Shown: positions 1 through 9,334 of the stretch, piece after piece | Layout of the letters: every line of letters begins with the position of its first letter | Numbering within the stretch: position 1 is the first letter of the stretch | DNA from: Candidatus Eiseniibacteriota bacterium | GTDB lineage: Bacteria > JAFGKV01 | Length of the DNA: 37,174 nucleotides | Direction: 5' to 3' | Assembly (NCBI GenBank): GCA_025453925.1 | Contig: JALOPK010000004.1 | Location: 1 to 37,174 of the forward strand | Notes under the pieces: generated by a model | What the model was told of the DNA's origin: nothing | The model's database searches: none | The model's input: only the letters and a program-made list of their open reading frames with translations | Translations under genes and position numbers: made by a program

Positions 1-17
1 TGCATGACGTCTCCTAT

Positions 18-1673
18 CTACATGCGTTCGGGCGCCTCGACACCCAGGAGTGAGAGCCCCCGTGCCAGCACCAGGCGGGTCGCGCGCACCAGCCCAAGCC
101 GCGCCCACGACAACTCCCTGTCGTCACCAATCACCCGGTGATGCTGATAGAACTGGTGAAACGCGGTGGCCACGGTGCGGAGGCACACGGTAATCTTCTG
201 CGGTTCCAACGATTCCGTCACCTGACGAAGAACCACCGGAAACTGGAGGATTTCACGGATCAACGCAAGTTCCTCCCGCTGCGTCAGGACGGTGGGATCG
301 AACGGCTCTTCCCCACCGATCCCGCTCTCCGCCGCGAACCGGAGAATGCCGGCGGTGCGTGCATGGGCGTACTGCACGTAGAAGACGGGGTTCTCCTCAC
401 TCTGTCGGAGCGCCAGATCAATGTCGAATGCCAGATGGCTGGATCGGACGCGCAGAAGGAAGAAGTACCTGACGGCATCAACTCCCACCTCGTCCAAGAG
501 CCAGTCAAGGGTCAGGAACTCGCCAGAGCGCTTCGACATGCGCACGTCCTGCCCTCCGCGTTTCACGGTCACGAACTGGTGAATCAGCACCTGGAAACGC
601 GAAGTGTCCCCTCCGAGGGCTTGCACCGCCGCAAGCACCACCGGATAGGTGGCCTGGTGATCCGCCCCGAACACGTCAACGACGAGATCGTACCCGCGCT
701 CCAGCTTGTGCCGGTGATATGCGATGTCGGGCAACCGGTAAGTTGGTTCCCCCGTGCCCCGAACCATGACCCAATCCTGATCGAGTCCGAGGCTCGTCCC
801 GGCAAGCCACTCCGCGCCGTCCTTCACGTAGGAAACCCCTACCTCCCGCATGGCTCTGAGCGTATCCGCAATGCGCCCGGTCTCGTAGAGGCTGGCTTCG
901 CTGTAGTAGGAGTCAAACCGGACGCGCAACCTCTCAAGTGTCCTTTGTATTCCACCGAACGCCGCGTTCTTGCCAAAATCCGAAAAGACGTCGACGTCGG
1001 TCTCCCCCTCGGCATCTCCCCGGTCGGCGCGAAAGGCCTCGGCGATCCCCCTGACGTACTCACCATGGTAGCCCCCCTCGGGCACATCAGCGGGTCGGCC
1101 AAGCAAGGTGAGGTACTGGGCTCGGACTGATTCGCCCAGCATCCGGATCTGCCGGCCTGCATCGTTGAAGTAGTACTCGCGATCCACCTGATAGCCCGCA
1201 TTGTCCAAAACGCGGGCGATAGCGTCACCCAGGACAGCCTGGCGCCCGTGACCGATGGTGAGAGGTCCGGTAGGATTGGCGGACACGAACTCCACCTGTG
1301 CCCGCAGTCCTCTGCCCGTCGACAGACGCCCGAACGCCTCTCCTTGCGACAACGCCGCCATCAATCCCCGCCGGAGCACAACCGGCGAAAGCGTCACGTT
1401 GATGAACCCGGGACCGGCGATCTCGACGCCGTCAACCACCTCCGGCGGGAGCCGCAGGCGCCCCACGATCCCCTCGGCGATGGCGCGGGGCGATTCGTGC
1501 AGCACGGGGGCCAGGAGAAGGGCGAGATTCGAGGCGAAATCGCCGTGCTCGGTGTCCTTCGGCCGCTCGAAGGCGCTGGGCATCCCCGCGGCCGCCTCCC
1601 CGGCGGCGGCATGAAGCGCAGCCTTGATGAAGTCGACAATCTGTTCAATGCTCTCAATCGTCGGCATCATCAT
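18..1673 (-). CDS. argS: Arginyl-tRNA synthetase
   Basis: Class I aminoacyl-tRNA synthetase that charges tRNA-Arg in the cytoplasm. The 551-residue product has the expected length. An N-terminal additional domain (about residues 1-115) is followed by the catalytic core with the HIGH-type motif PLTIGHGRQ (IGHG at 140-143), then GADHQATYP (about 336-344), the KMSKS-equivalent MSKRSG (379-384), and a C-terminal DALR-type anticodon-binding helical domain that includes FYVQYAHAR. The first His of HIGH is Thr here. Three ATG codons stand in a row at the start (1673, 1670, 1667), so the exact start is uncertain by two residues; an AGAGG lies 9 nt upstream of the first. The start lies inside the end of rsfS (20-nt overlap for the first ATG), which implies translational coupling. 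Identity is secure from the conserved blocks. Confidence 0.97.
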   Translation of the reverse strand: MMMPTIESIEQIVDFIKAALHAAAGEAAAGMPSAFERPKDTEHGDFASNLALLLAPVLHESPRAIAEGIVGRLRLPPEVVDGVEIAGPGFINVTLSPVVLRRGLMAALSQGEAFGRLSTGRGLRAQVEFVSANPTGPLTIGHGRQAVLGDAIARVLDNAGYQVDREYYFNDAGRQIRMLGESVRAQYLTLLGRPADVPEGGYHGEYVRGIAEAFRADRGDAEGETDVDVFSDFGKNAAFGGIQRTLERLRVRFDSYYSEASLYETGRIADTLRAMREVGVSYVKDGAEWLAGTSLGLDQDWVMVRGTGEPTYRLPDIAYHRHKLERGYDLVVDVFGADHQATYPVVLAAVQALGGDTSRFQVLIHQFVTVKRGGQDVRMSKRSGEFLTLDWLLDEVGVDAVRYFFLLRVRSSHLAFDIDLALRQSEENPVFYVQYAHARTAGILRFAAESGIGGEEPFDPTVLTQREELALIREILQFPVVLRQVTESLEPQKITVCLRTVATAFHQFYQHHRVIGDDRELSWARLGLVRATRLVLARGLSLLGVEAPERM

Positions 1674-2055
1674 CCCCGAGGGCCTCTGCGGTCTCCACCG
1701 AGAGTTGCTTCGACTCGATCATGGTGCGGGGCGCATCCCCCCAGAGCTCCTCCAGCGAGAAGAACGCCCGTGTTTCCGGATGCATCATGTGCACCACCAC
1801 GTCGAAGTAGTCCAGCAGGATCCATCGCGACCCGGGATCTCCCTCCCGGTGATGCGGAGCAGCTCCGTCTTCCCTCAGCCTCTCCTCGATGCCTGCGGCG
1901 ATGGCCTGCAGGTGCATGTCTGAGGAACTGGAGGCGATCACGAAGAAGTCAACGACGTCGCTCAGGGTACGCAGGTCCAGAACGAGGATGTCAGTCGCAA
2001 GTTCGTCGGCTGCACAGGCGGCAGCAGCCATGGCCAGCGCCTCGGATTCCTTCAC
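1654..2055 (-). CDS. rsfS: Ribosomal silencing factor RsfS (Iojap/YbeB family)
   Basis: RsfS binds ribosomal protein uL14 on the large subunit and blocks subunit joining when nutrients are short. The 133-residue product shows the family hallmarks: D-I-L-V-L-D-L-R near residue 25, the block DYFDVVVHMMHPETR around 82-96, and LEELWGDAP soon after. The start is a GTG at 2053-2055, chosen because a strong AAAGGAG lies 5 nt upstream. An acidic tail (GDDDADD) ends the protein. The gene overlaps the start of argS and the two are probably one minus-strand transcript. Upstream lies the decayed M1 peptidase gene rather than the nadD gene that often precedes rsfS. Confidence 0.95.
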   Translation of the reverse strand: MKESEALAMAAAACAADELATDILVLDLRTLSDVVDFFVIASSSSDMHLQAIAAGIEERLREDGAAPHHREGDPGSRWILLDYFDVVVHMMHPETRAFFSLEELWGDAPRTMIESKQLSVETAEALGDDDADD

Positions 2056-2199
2056 GCGGGCTCCTTTCGGGATTGCGGAATGTGCGCGGGTGGCGGATCA
2101 CATAACATCCAACTCCCCATGGAACGACACCCGGCCGCCGTGTCAAGTACGGGAGAGGTCCGCCGCGTCAACGAATGATGAGGGTCCGGGTGGCTGAAC

Positions 2200-3981
2200 C
2201 GCAGGGGGCAGGGCGCCCACGCCAGCAGGCGGGCGCCGGATGATGACGGGTTGGGCCACGGTCCCTCCAAGACCAAGGCGGAGGGGGTGCCGGCGTTCGG
2301 GCTGCCCAAAGGCACCTCGTCAACCCGGCAGAGCAACCAGTGCTTCGGATCGATGGCCATGGCCGTCACCGGCTGGTCCAAGACCAGTTACGCGAAGGAA
2401 ACGGCCTCTCGGGTCCATACGGGCTGAATGAGCGAGGTCCCGTCCTGCCGCGTGTACCGGACATCGAGGGGCATCTCGAACAGCGTGGTGTTGGTCTGCA
2501 CCTGTTCGATGCAGGATGGTTCTCCAGGTCGCATCGTCCGCGGCGCATGCCCAGCCGAATTCGTACCGGGGGTAGTACGCACCAAAGATCCACTGGTCGA
2601 AGAACCAGCCGAGACTGATCCCGTGCGAAGTCTTCAACGGCCTCCCGAAGATCGTCTGTGCGGGCCGACGAGTAGGCAGACCGCGCGCCGTATGCCCTCC
2701 GGGCGTCGAAAACAAGGACTGTCGCCGACCACGTGCCGCAGCATGTGCAGAACGTGGGCGCCCTTCTGGTAGCTCAGTCCGTAGTCGAAGATGTCGTCGG
2801 CCTCGGGGTTTTCGACATAGACGGTTCCACCCCCCCAATACGCGTTCCCCGCCATGGCGGCGTGATAGGCGCCGACACCGCCCTCCACCTCCTGCCCTAG
2901 CGCCTCCCCGTAGGTGGCGAACCCCTCGTTGAGCCAGACATCGTGGAACGACGCGCAGGTCACCATGTCGCCCCGCCACTGGTGCCCCAGTTCGTGCACG
3001 ATGATCCACTCCCATCCTCCGTAGGCCGCCCATCCACCCATGCTGGTACACGTCTGATGTTCCATGGCGCCCCCCAACGGAAACAGGGCCTGGCCGTACT
3101 TCTCCTCGGGAAATGGGTACGGCCCGAAGCGTGACGCCAGATCACCCATTGCGGGCACCGTGACGCCAAATGCCCCGGCGTTGCCCGCCAGTTCGGGGTA
3201 GAGATAGTGGACGACCGGCACGGAGTCGCTCTGCTGGGGTACATACCATTCGGTAATGGCCACGTAGTCAGTCGGTGATGGCCAGCGAAACGAGGTAGGT
3301 GGCGATAGGGTAGGATTCTCGCCATCGGTAGCGGGCGCGGGCCCCTGGAAGTTGATCAACCCGGAGGAGCCGCCCGTTGGACGCGACCACCAGGTTTGCG
3401 GGAACCGTGATGGCCAGCGAAACCCCATCAGCCTTGTCATCCGGCCGGTCCTTGCATGGCCACCAGTTGCGGGCTCCGAACGGCTCGCTCAGCGTGGCGA
3501 CCAACGGCACGCCGTTGCGGTCACTGAAGAACGGGACTCCGAATGAGGAGTACAGAGGGGAGCCATGGTACGAGACGACCAGATCAAGCGAGTCGGCGAC
3601 CGCGGCGGGATGGGAAAGGTCGATCGTGAGCTCATCTCCGTCGAGACGCCAGGCGTCAACTTGGCCGGCGATGCTGTCCGCTGCCAGTCAGGTGCTGTTC
3701 ATGTCCAGCATCACGGATGTCAGCGGTTCGACGATGTCCGCTACGACCCGCACGGAGCCTCGGATCTGGCGGGCGGCAGGGTCGATATCGAGGACGATGT
3801 CGTAGCGGCGCACATCGATGCCGAAGCCCGACCGAAACGACGCCGGCGATTCCGGGGACGCCAAGAAGGCCCGGTGCGCCCGTTTCCTTGCCTCGGCCGC
3901 CGCGCGGAGAACCTCGGGAGACCGGGGAGGTGGCGCGTACCCGGAAACCATCAGCCCGGCGATCATCAGGAGGAGGATCAT
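2200..3981 (-). pseudogene. Decayed secreted M1-family zinc metallopeptidase
   Basis: Remains of a secreted aminopeptidase-like gene. The start at 3981 has AAGGAG 5 nt upstream and a signal peptide (MILLLMIAGLMVSG). Recognisable blocks in order are an N-terminal beta domain, the substrate/zinc segment GGAMEHQT, the zinc site HELGHQWRGD with the downstream glutamate in NEGFATY, and a helical segment with LGWFFDQW. A tail containing EGPWPNPSSSGA follows, which resembles the start of a sorting domain. The reading frame is broken by an in-frame TGA (3688-3690), a GACT tandem duplication (about 3266-3273) that shifts the frame, three more shifts near 2720, 2630 and 2535, and an in-frame TAA (2388-2390). 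The tail is cut short before rsfS. TGA is a normal stop in neighbouring genes, so recoding does not explain it. The catalytic residues survive, so decay may be recent; clustered sequencing errors are the alternative. Confidence 0.85.
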
Positions 3982-4109
3982 GCATGCTCCTTGGTGTCGT
4001 GCCACGCCCCGGTGCACACCGGCAAGAATGGGTCTGCTCCGCGGGGGTCAAGCACGCTGCGTTGTGGCGCGGGATGGGGCGCTCTATCTTGACCGACCGG
4101 AGGTTGATC
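3982..4109. promoter_or_regulatory. Divergent intergenic region between M1 pseudogene and subtilase
   Basis: These 128 bases separate two divergently read secreted-peptidase genes and must hold the promoters of both. The ribosome binding sites are clear (AAGGAG for the minus gene, GGAGG for the plus gene). I could not pick out convincing -35/-10 boxes. Confidence 0.4.
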
Positions 4110-7100
4110 ATGTGGCGAACGGCCGTGCTCCTAAGCATCATTGCCGCCTCAGCGTGGAGTGCCATTTCGTCCGACGCTGGCGTTGGCGTCTACTGGGTGA
4201 GGTTCGTGGATAAAGGACCTCAAGGGGCGACCGCGGCCCGCACGTCCCTGTCGGACCGCTGCCTCAGACGACGGGCCAAGGTGCGCCCTGCGGACCGCCT
4301 CATCGATTCAGGCGACCGTCCCGTGCACGAACCTTATGTCGCCCGCGCTCTGCCGCACGTGAAGCGTGTGCGGCATCGGTCGCGGTGGCTCAATGCCATC
4401 TCTGTTGAGGCAACGCCGGAACAGGCTGCCGCCTTGCGCCGCCTACCCATGGTGCGGGCGGTCCATCCGCTGGCGCGGTTTGCCCGCCCGCCCGAGCCTT
4501 CGCAGGCCCGCGCGGTGACGCCCGACTACGGCGCGGCGGCTGACCAGCTCCGCCAGATTCGCGTTCCCTACCTGCATGACCTGGGCTTCACCGGGCGGGG
4601 AGTGCTCGTCTGCCTCCTGGATACGGGGTTCTACAGAGACCACGAGTCGCTGAGGGATCTGCCCGTTGTCGCCGAGCGGGACTTCGTATTCGGCGACAAT
4701 GACACCCAGCGTGATCCATCCAGTCCGGAGGACTACAGCGATTCCCATGGCACCGCGGTCTGGAGTGCATTGGGCGGCAACGGGCCAGGCCATGTGGTGG
4801 GTCCTGCATACGGCGCGTCGTTCCTCCTGGCCAAGACGGAGGATCTGCGCTACGAACTGCCCATTGAAGAGGATCACTGGGTTGCCGCGGTCGAATGGGC
4901 GGATTCGGCGGGCGCCGATGTGGTGAGCAGCAGCCTCTCGTACACGGTGTTCGACGATGGATCTCGATACTCGTTCGACGATCTCGATGGCGACACGGCG
5001 GTCACCACGATCGCGGCCGATCGGGCGGCTTCCTTGGGCATTGCGGTGGTGATTGCCGCCGGGAACTACGGGTCAACGTCGTGGGGCCACATCGGGACCC
5101 CGGCGGATGGCGACAGCGTCATCGCCGTGGGCGCGGTCGATGCATCAGGCGCCATCGCCTCATTCAGCTCCCCAGGGCCCACCGCGGACGGGCGCATCAA
5201 ACCGGAGGTCTGCGCACGCGGCGTGGCGACTGCCTGCGCCTCGAATGCCACCCCCAGCAGTTATGGGTCGTCTTCCGGTACATCCCTGTCCACACCATTG
5301 GTCGCCGGGGTCGCCGCGCTCCTCCTGGAGGCCAACCCCACGTGGGCAGGAGCCGATGTCCGGGAGGCCCTCATGGCAACGGCCGACCGGGCGAGTTCGC
5401 CCGACAATCGCCATGGATGGGGGATCGTGGATGCATTTGCCGCCTCAGGCGTTCAGGCACCCATCATTCTCACCGCGGGAGCCGTCATCAATGACGACGA
5501 CGACGGTGAGAGCATCGGAAACGGCAACGGAATGGTAGAACCGGGCGAGCGTGTGGAGATATCTCTGTCCCTCGCCAACGATGGCTCTGCCGACAGCGGG
5601 GAACTCACCTGCGCACTCTCAACACAGGATGAGGCGGTGGGACTGGTGCGGAGCACGGTCACCGTCGCATCGCTGAGCCCTGGCGACACCGCGCAGGCCG
5701 GCCAGACGCTGGTGTTCGACTATGCGCCGTGGGGACCGGTGGATACCTCCGTGTCATTCTCGCTATCGGTACGAGGCGCGATGGGCGATACGCTGGCGCG
5801 GACCGTGCTCGTATTCCCCGTCGTCCGCCTCCATCTACTCTTGGGGAGCGTCGTGGAGACCGGAGCTTCCACGGTCTCGGGCGCCACGGTCCGCGTAGTG
5901 CCCGCGGGCGAATCGCCCATCCCCGATACACTCGAAGTTGACGCCGGCGGCATCTTCTCGGTGTGGCGAGCGGAGGGGGTATATGCGCTCCAGGCACGCG
6001 CCCCCGGTTTCATCAGCCCTGATGCGCTGACGGTGCTCCTGCCCGGTGATGATGCCGCGATCCTTGAACTGTCGCGACCGCGCATGGTGACCAGCCCCGA
6101 CATCATCGCCATCACCCTCGTTGCGGACTCCAGTGCCACGACGCAGCTGACCGTCGGGAACACCGGCACGGGCATCCTCCGCTGCGTCAGCCAGGGCGCA
6201 CCCCAGGGTGGCCCGACCCGCTGGCGGGATTCCTTCGTGAATCTCCGCGCCGATCCACGCGAAGGGGGGAGTCCGGATCTGGTGAGACTGACGGGGTCCG
6301 CCACCGGGGAGACCCTGCGTCTCCGCCTCCACGCCGGCGGCGTCTGGAGTGCCGGTGATGTCACGCTCAGGGTCGGCCTTGACGTCGATGGAGAGCCGGG
6401 GAACGGGCGCGACGCTGCGGGCCTCGATGCCGACTACGCCCTGGAATGGGACGGTGACGCCACGCTCCTGGAGGCGATCGGAGGCCGTTGGATAACCGTC
6501 ACGGAAATCGAGGCTTCCTTAGCCGATTCGGTGCTCACTCTGGCGGTTCCGACCTCCCTCATCGGCTCCCTCACGCCGATGATCCGCCTCGCCGCTGCAG
6601 TGGAACGAGATGGCACTCCTTCCCCCGTCCTGCTTGACCGCCTTCCCGATGACGGAGGTACGGATCCCGTGGTGTGGCATCTCCACGCGCCAACCTGGCT
6701 TCAGGACGACCAGGAGGAACTCGCTATCGCTCCGGGAGCCTGGGCCGGTCTCACCGTGTCGGTTGACACCCATGGGTTGGAGCCCGGCGCCTACCGCGCG
6801 GAGGTGGTCTTCCAGGGTGGATTCGAGGCGGGCGATCCCGTGCCGATACTCCTCACGGTGACCGGGTCCGACAGTGTGCCCTCCGACCGCCCGGCAGCGC
6901 TGGAACTCTGCGCGCTCGCTCCGAACCCCGCCAGTGACGAGTTCCACGCGCGCATCGGTCTTCCTGCACCGGCTCCCGTGGTGCTTGAACTCATCGACGT
7001 TGCCGGGCGCCGCTTGGCGCAATGGGCCGTGGGAACGCTTCCGGCCGGCTGGAGCTCCGTGACCGTCCCCTTCGCCGCGGATAGCCCCCGGGGTGCGTTC

Positions 7101-7157
7101 TGGCTGCGCGTGACGACGCCGTTGGGGAACGACGCACGCATTCTGGTCAGGAACTGA
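4110..7157 (+). CDS. Secreted S8 subtilisin-like serine peptidase with C-terminal sorting domain
   Basis: Exported subtilase of 1015 residues. The frame is open from 3717, but the start is placed at ATG 4110, which has GGAGG 6 nt upstream and begins a signal peptide (MWRTAVLLSIIAASAWSA). The pro-region carries LSDRCLRRRAK, a motif I associate with FCB-group subtilases. The catalytic triad is visible: Asp171 in CLLDTGF, His213 in DSHGTAV, Ser392 in SSGTSLSTP, with oxyanion Asn319 in AAGNYG. After about residue 450 comes an Asp-rich NDDDDGESIGNGNG stretch with a CARDB-like beta domain, then a carboxypeptidase-regulatory-like domain (about 575-640) and further beta-sandwich sequence. It ends in an Ig-like sorting domain (LAPNPASDEF, then LIDVAGRRLAQW) like T9SS type A tails. 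The next gene starts 1 nt after the stop. Confidence 0.93.
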   Translation: MWRTAVLLSIIAASAWSAISSDAGVGVYWVRFVDKGPQGATAARTSLSDRCLRRRAKVRPADRLIDSGDRPVHEPYVARALPHVKRVRHRSRWLNAISVEATPEQAAALRRLPMVRAVHPLARFARPPEPSQARAVTPDYGAAADQLRQIRVPYLHDLGFTGRGVLVCLLDTGFYRDHESLRDLPVVAERDFVFGDNDTQRDPSSPEDYSDSHGTAVWSALGGNGPGHVVGPAYGASFLLAKTEDLRYELPIEEDHWVAAVEWADSAGADVVSSSLSYTVFDDGSRYSFDDLDGDTAVTTIAADRAASLGIAVVIAAGNYGSTSWGHIGTPADGDSVIAVGAVDASGAIASFSSPGPTADGRIKPEVCARGVATACASNATPSSYGSSSGTSLSTPLVAGVAALLLEANPTWAGADVREALMATADRASSPDNRHGWGIVDAFAASGVQAPIILTAGAVINDDDDGESIGNGNGMVEPGERVEISLSLANDGSADSGELTCALSTQDEAVGLVRSTVTVASLSPGDTAQAGQTLVFDYAPWGPVDTSVSFSLSVRGAMGDTLARTVLVFPVVRLHLLLGSVVETGASTVSGATVRVVPAGESPIPDTLEVDAGGIFSVWRAEGVYALQARAPGFISPDALTVLLPGDDAAILELSRPRMVTSPDIIAITLVADSSATTQLTVGNTGTGILRCVSQGAPQGGPTRWRDSFVNLRADPREGGSPDLVRLTGSATGETLRLRLHAGGVWSAGDVTLRVGLDVDGEPGNGRDAAGLDADYALEWDGDATLLEAIGGRWITVTEIEASLADSVLTLAVPTSLIGSLTPMIRLAAAVERDGTPSPVLLDRLPDDGGTDPVVWHLHAPTWLQDDQEELAIAPGAWAGLTVSVDTHGLEPGAYRAEVVFQGGFEAGDPVPILLTVTGSDSVPSDRPAALELCALAPNPASDEFHARIGLPAPAPVVLELIDVAGRRLAQWAVGTLPAGWSSVTVPFAADSPRGAFWLRVTTPLGNDARILVRN

Positions 7158-7158
7158 G

Positions 7159-9036
7159 GTGCACTTCCGCGCGGCGGCGCAGACAGCCATCGACGCCCTG
7201 GCCGGCTCGCCTCATCTCCTGCCCGATTATCTGCTGGACCGCGTGGAGGACCTTGATCCCGACGCATTGAAGGAGCTGGGATTCAGCAATGTGATATTCG
7301 ATTACGACAACACGCTGGCTCGCTGGCGGAAACCGGATTTGCCGCCTCCCGTCGCGGACCTGATTCTCCGTCTCCTCCAGGCAGGAATTGGTGTTGCGGT
7401 CGCGTCCAACGGTTTCGCCGGGAGGTTCGGGAGATTGGCGGACGCGTGGAGCGGGAGTCTGCGGTTCGTAGGCGGGTGCGGCAAACCCGACCCCGGGCGC
7501 GTCCGGCAGATCATGGAGGAGGCGGGGTGGGATCCGCAGGCGACCATTCTTGTGGGCGACAATACCCTGACCGATGTCGCCGCAGGGCGGGCGGCAGGGT
7601 GCGCGACGGCGTTGGTGCGACCTCTTTCGTGGTTCGAGGCGCCTCCTACCAAACTGTGGCGAGTTCTGGAACGGATACACCGGTTGCGGAGGCCCGAGTG
7701 GGCCACCATCCCCCGTCTAGGCCCTGAGCGGATCCGCCCCAGACCGGCTCTGGGTCTCTCCGGACTTGCCCTGATGCTGGCTCTGGCGGTGCTGTTCCTG
7801 ACACCCCTGATACGATCGGCGGCCCCGGGTTCCGAATCCTCCAGCTATCAGCTTGGTATGGCACACGCTTTCGCGAAGGGTTGGCCGGACACCAAGTCTC
7901 CTGAGCCTGAGCGATCACTGCTCATCATGGCCATCCTTGCTCCTTTGCCCGACCACGCGGCGCCGCCGCCTGCGCTGGCCGGGGCGTTCCTCGCAATCCT
8001 CCTGGTGGGAATCGCAGGCTGTCCCTTCGCCCTGCTGCGGGGCGCCCCTCTTTGGGCTGCGGCCGGTGCGCTCCCTATTCTCTTCGCTCCTGCGACCATT
8101 GCGGCGGCCGGCGAGATCTCACCCTCGGCGCTGGAACTGCTGTGCGCCGCGTCTGCGTTGACCATTGCCGTCTCGCCGCTGTCTGCCGCGGGATTGTTCT
8201 TCATCGCGGTGCTGAACGGCTTGTCCGGCATGGCCCTTGCCCCCGTGTTTCTCATTCGGTCTCCCGCCAGGTTGCGCATCGCAGTGGCACGGGCGTTGGC
8301 CCTTGCCGGCCTCCTTGCCGCGGCGTGCTGGGTACTCGCCCTCTCAAGGTCTCCAGCTTCTTCGCCGGCGTGGGACTACTCGCTCGGGGAGGGAGCTTCG
8401 TTCTTCTCTTCTCCTGGAGGGCTGGGCGGGCTCACCGTAGTCGAGAGGTTCGTGCTTCTGGAACAGGGCCTTCGGCGGGGGCTCTTTGGCCGTGCCGAGG
8501 GTCTTGGGAAGTTGCCGCTGACGGTGATGGCGGTGGTGTGCGCGCTGCCGTCGCTCGCCCGTCGTTCTCCGGGTGCCGCCGTCTACATCGCCGCACGGGC
8601 GGCCCTTGCCGTCATGCTCCCGGGGCTGTTCCACCGGGAGATGCTCACTGTGGTGTTCATTCCATTCATCGTGCTGTCCATGAGCGCGGTGTTTTCGCGA
8701 CTGCTGGGCGGCAGGGGGCCGGTGGTGTTCTCCGTGCTGCTGGCGGCGATCATCCTCACCCATGCCCCTGCCGTCAGGCGCCAGGTTGTTTCAGCCCGGC
8801 AGGCCTACCGGGCGAACACGGAACTCACGGCCCTGGCGCGGGCGGCCCGATCGCTTCCCGAGGAGTCACTCATTGCGACCTCCGAACCGGCCCGGGTCTT
8901 CCTGATTTCCGGCCGCGGCACCGAGGCACGTCGCGCGGACGGCGGCGGATTTGCCACCCATGCTATTGCTCCCCGCCTCGACCCCATCGCCGGGGAGTGC
9001 CTCGCCACCAGATCACTGATGCTGTGCCCGCGGTAA
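7159..9036 (+). CDS. YqeG-type HAD phosphatase fused to polytopic membrane domain
   Basis: A 625-residue fusion. Residues 1-175 are a HAD-superfamily subfamily IIIA phosphatase like YqeG (the PGP-phosphatase-like group): motif I FDYDNTL with Asp48/Asp50, motif II Ser83 in VASNG, motif III Lys109 in CGKPDP, motif IV VGDNTLTDV with Asp134. From about residue 197 the protein becomes strongly hydrophobic, with roughly nine or ten membrane spans. It ends in a soluble tail (about 555-625) containing SLIATSEPARVFLISGR, which resembles the ends of GT-C-type glycosyltransferase-like proteins. The GTG start at 7159 follows the subtilase stop by one base, with AGGA just upstream, so translation is probably coupled. 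Normal YqeG proteins are about 170 residues, so the fusion is unusual. No GT-C acidic motif is obvious in the membrane part; its function is unknown. Confidence 0.8.
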   Translation: MHFRAAAQTAIDALAGSPHLLPDYLLDRVEDLDPDALKELGFSNVIFDYDNTLARWRKPDLPPPVADLILRLLQAGIGVAVASNGFAGRFGRLADAWSGSLRFVGGCGKPDPGRVRQIMEEAGWDPQATILVGDNTLTDVAAGRAAGCATALVRPLSWFEAPPTKLWRVLERIHRLRRPEWATIPRLGPERIRPRPALGLSGLALMLALAVLFLTPLIRSAAPGSESSSYQLGMAHAFAKGWPDTKSPEPERSLLIMAILAPLPDHAAPPPALAGAFLAILLVGIAGCPFALLRGAPLWAAAGALPILFAPATIAAAGEISPSALELLCAASALTIAVSPLSAAGLFFIAVLNGLSGMALAPVFLIRSPARLRIAVARALALAGLLAAACWVLALSRSPASSPAWDYSLGEGASFFSSPGGLGGLTVVERFVLLEQGLRRGLFGRAEGLGKLPLTVMAVVCALPSLARRSPGAAVYIAARAALAVMLPGLFHREMLTVVFIPFIVLSMSAVFSRLLGGRGPVVFSVLLAAIILTHAPAVRRQVVSARQAYRANTELTALARAARSLPEESLIATSEPARVFLISGRGTEARRADGGGFATHAIAPRLDPIAGECLATRSLMLCPR

Positions 9037-9334
9037 CCGGCACTGACATTCCGCTCTCCTGCATCGGTCCATTGAACCTCCCGGTCCGTCTCGGCGTGGA
9101 CGGGCACCTCCCGGGGGGAAGATCCGTCCGACACGTCCTGAAACGCGATCAGTCCCCGCCGGCTGGAAAATGCCTCCGGGTTTCTTGCTCCCGCGCCCGA
9201 AACCGCAAACCCCGGCCGCGCGACCCACGACCATCGGCGCCATATATCATGACAAGGTCACGCACATCGGGGTCAGACCGGATGAGCGACTACTCCCCCG
9301 GGCGGGGCCGTGATGCCGCAGGCCGAGAGCAATG
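9037..9334. other. Convergent intergenic region, nothing recognised
   Basis: About 298 bases lie between the ends of the HAD-fusion gene (plus) and the acyl-CoA ligase gene (minus). I see no gene, no RNA and no clean hairpin with a T-run, although a terminator for each gene is expected here. Confidence 0.4.

Noticed and set aside
138-1130. 330-codon plus-strand open frame
   Set aside because: It is a shadow of argS on the opposite strand, caused by the high GC content.
3688-3690. In-frame TGA in the M1 gene as a sign of stop-codon recoding or selenocysteine
   Set aside because: TGA ends several intact genes here (for example pepA at 18660-18662), other frame shifts also break the M1 gene, and the site is not an active-site position.
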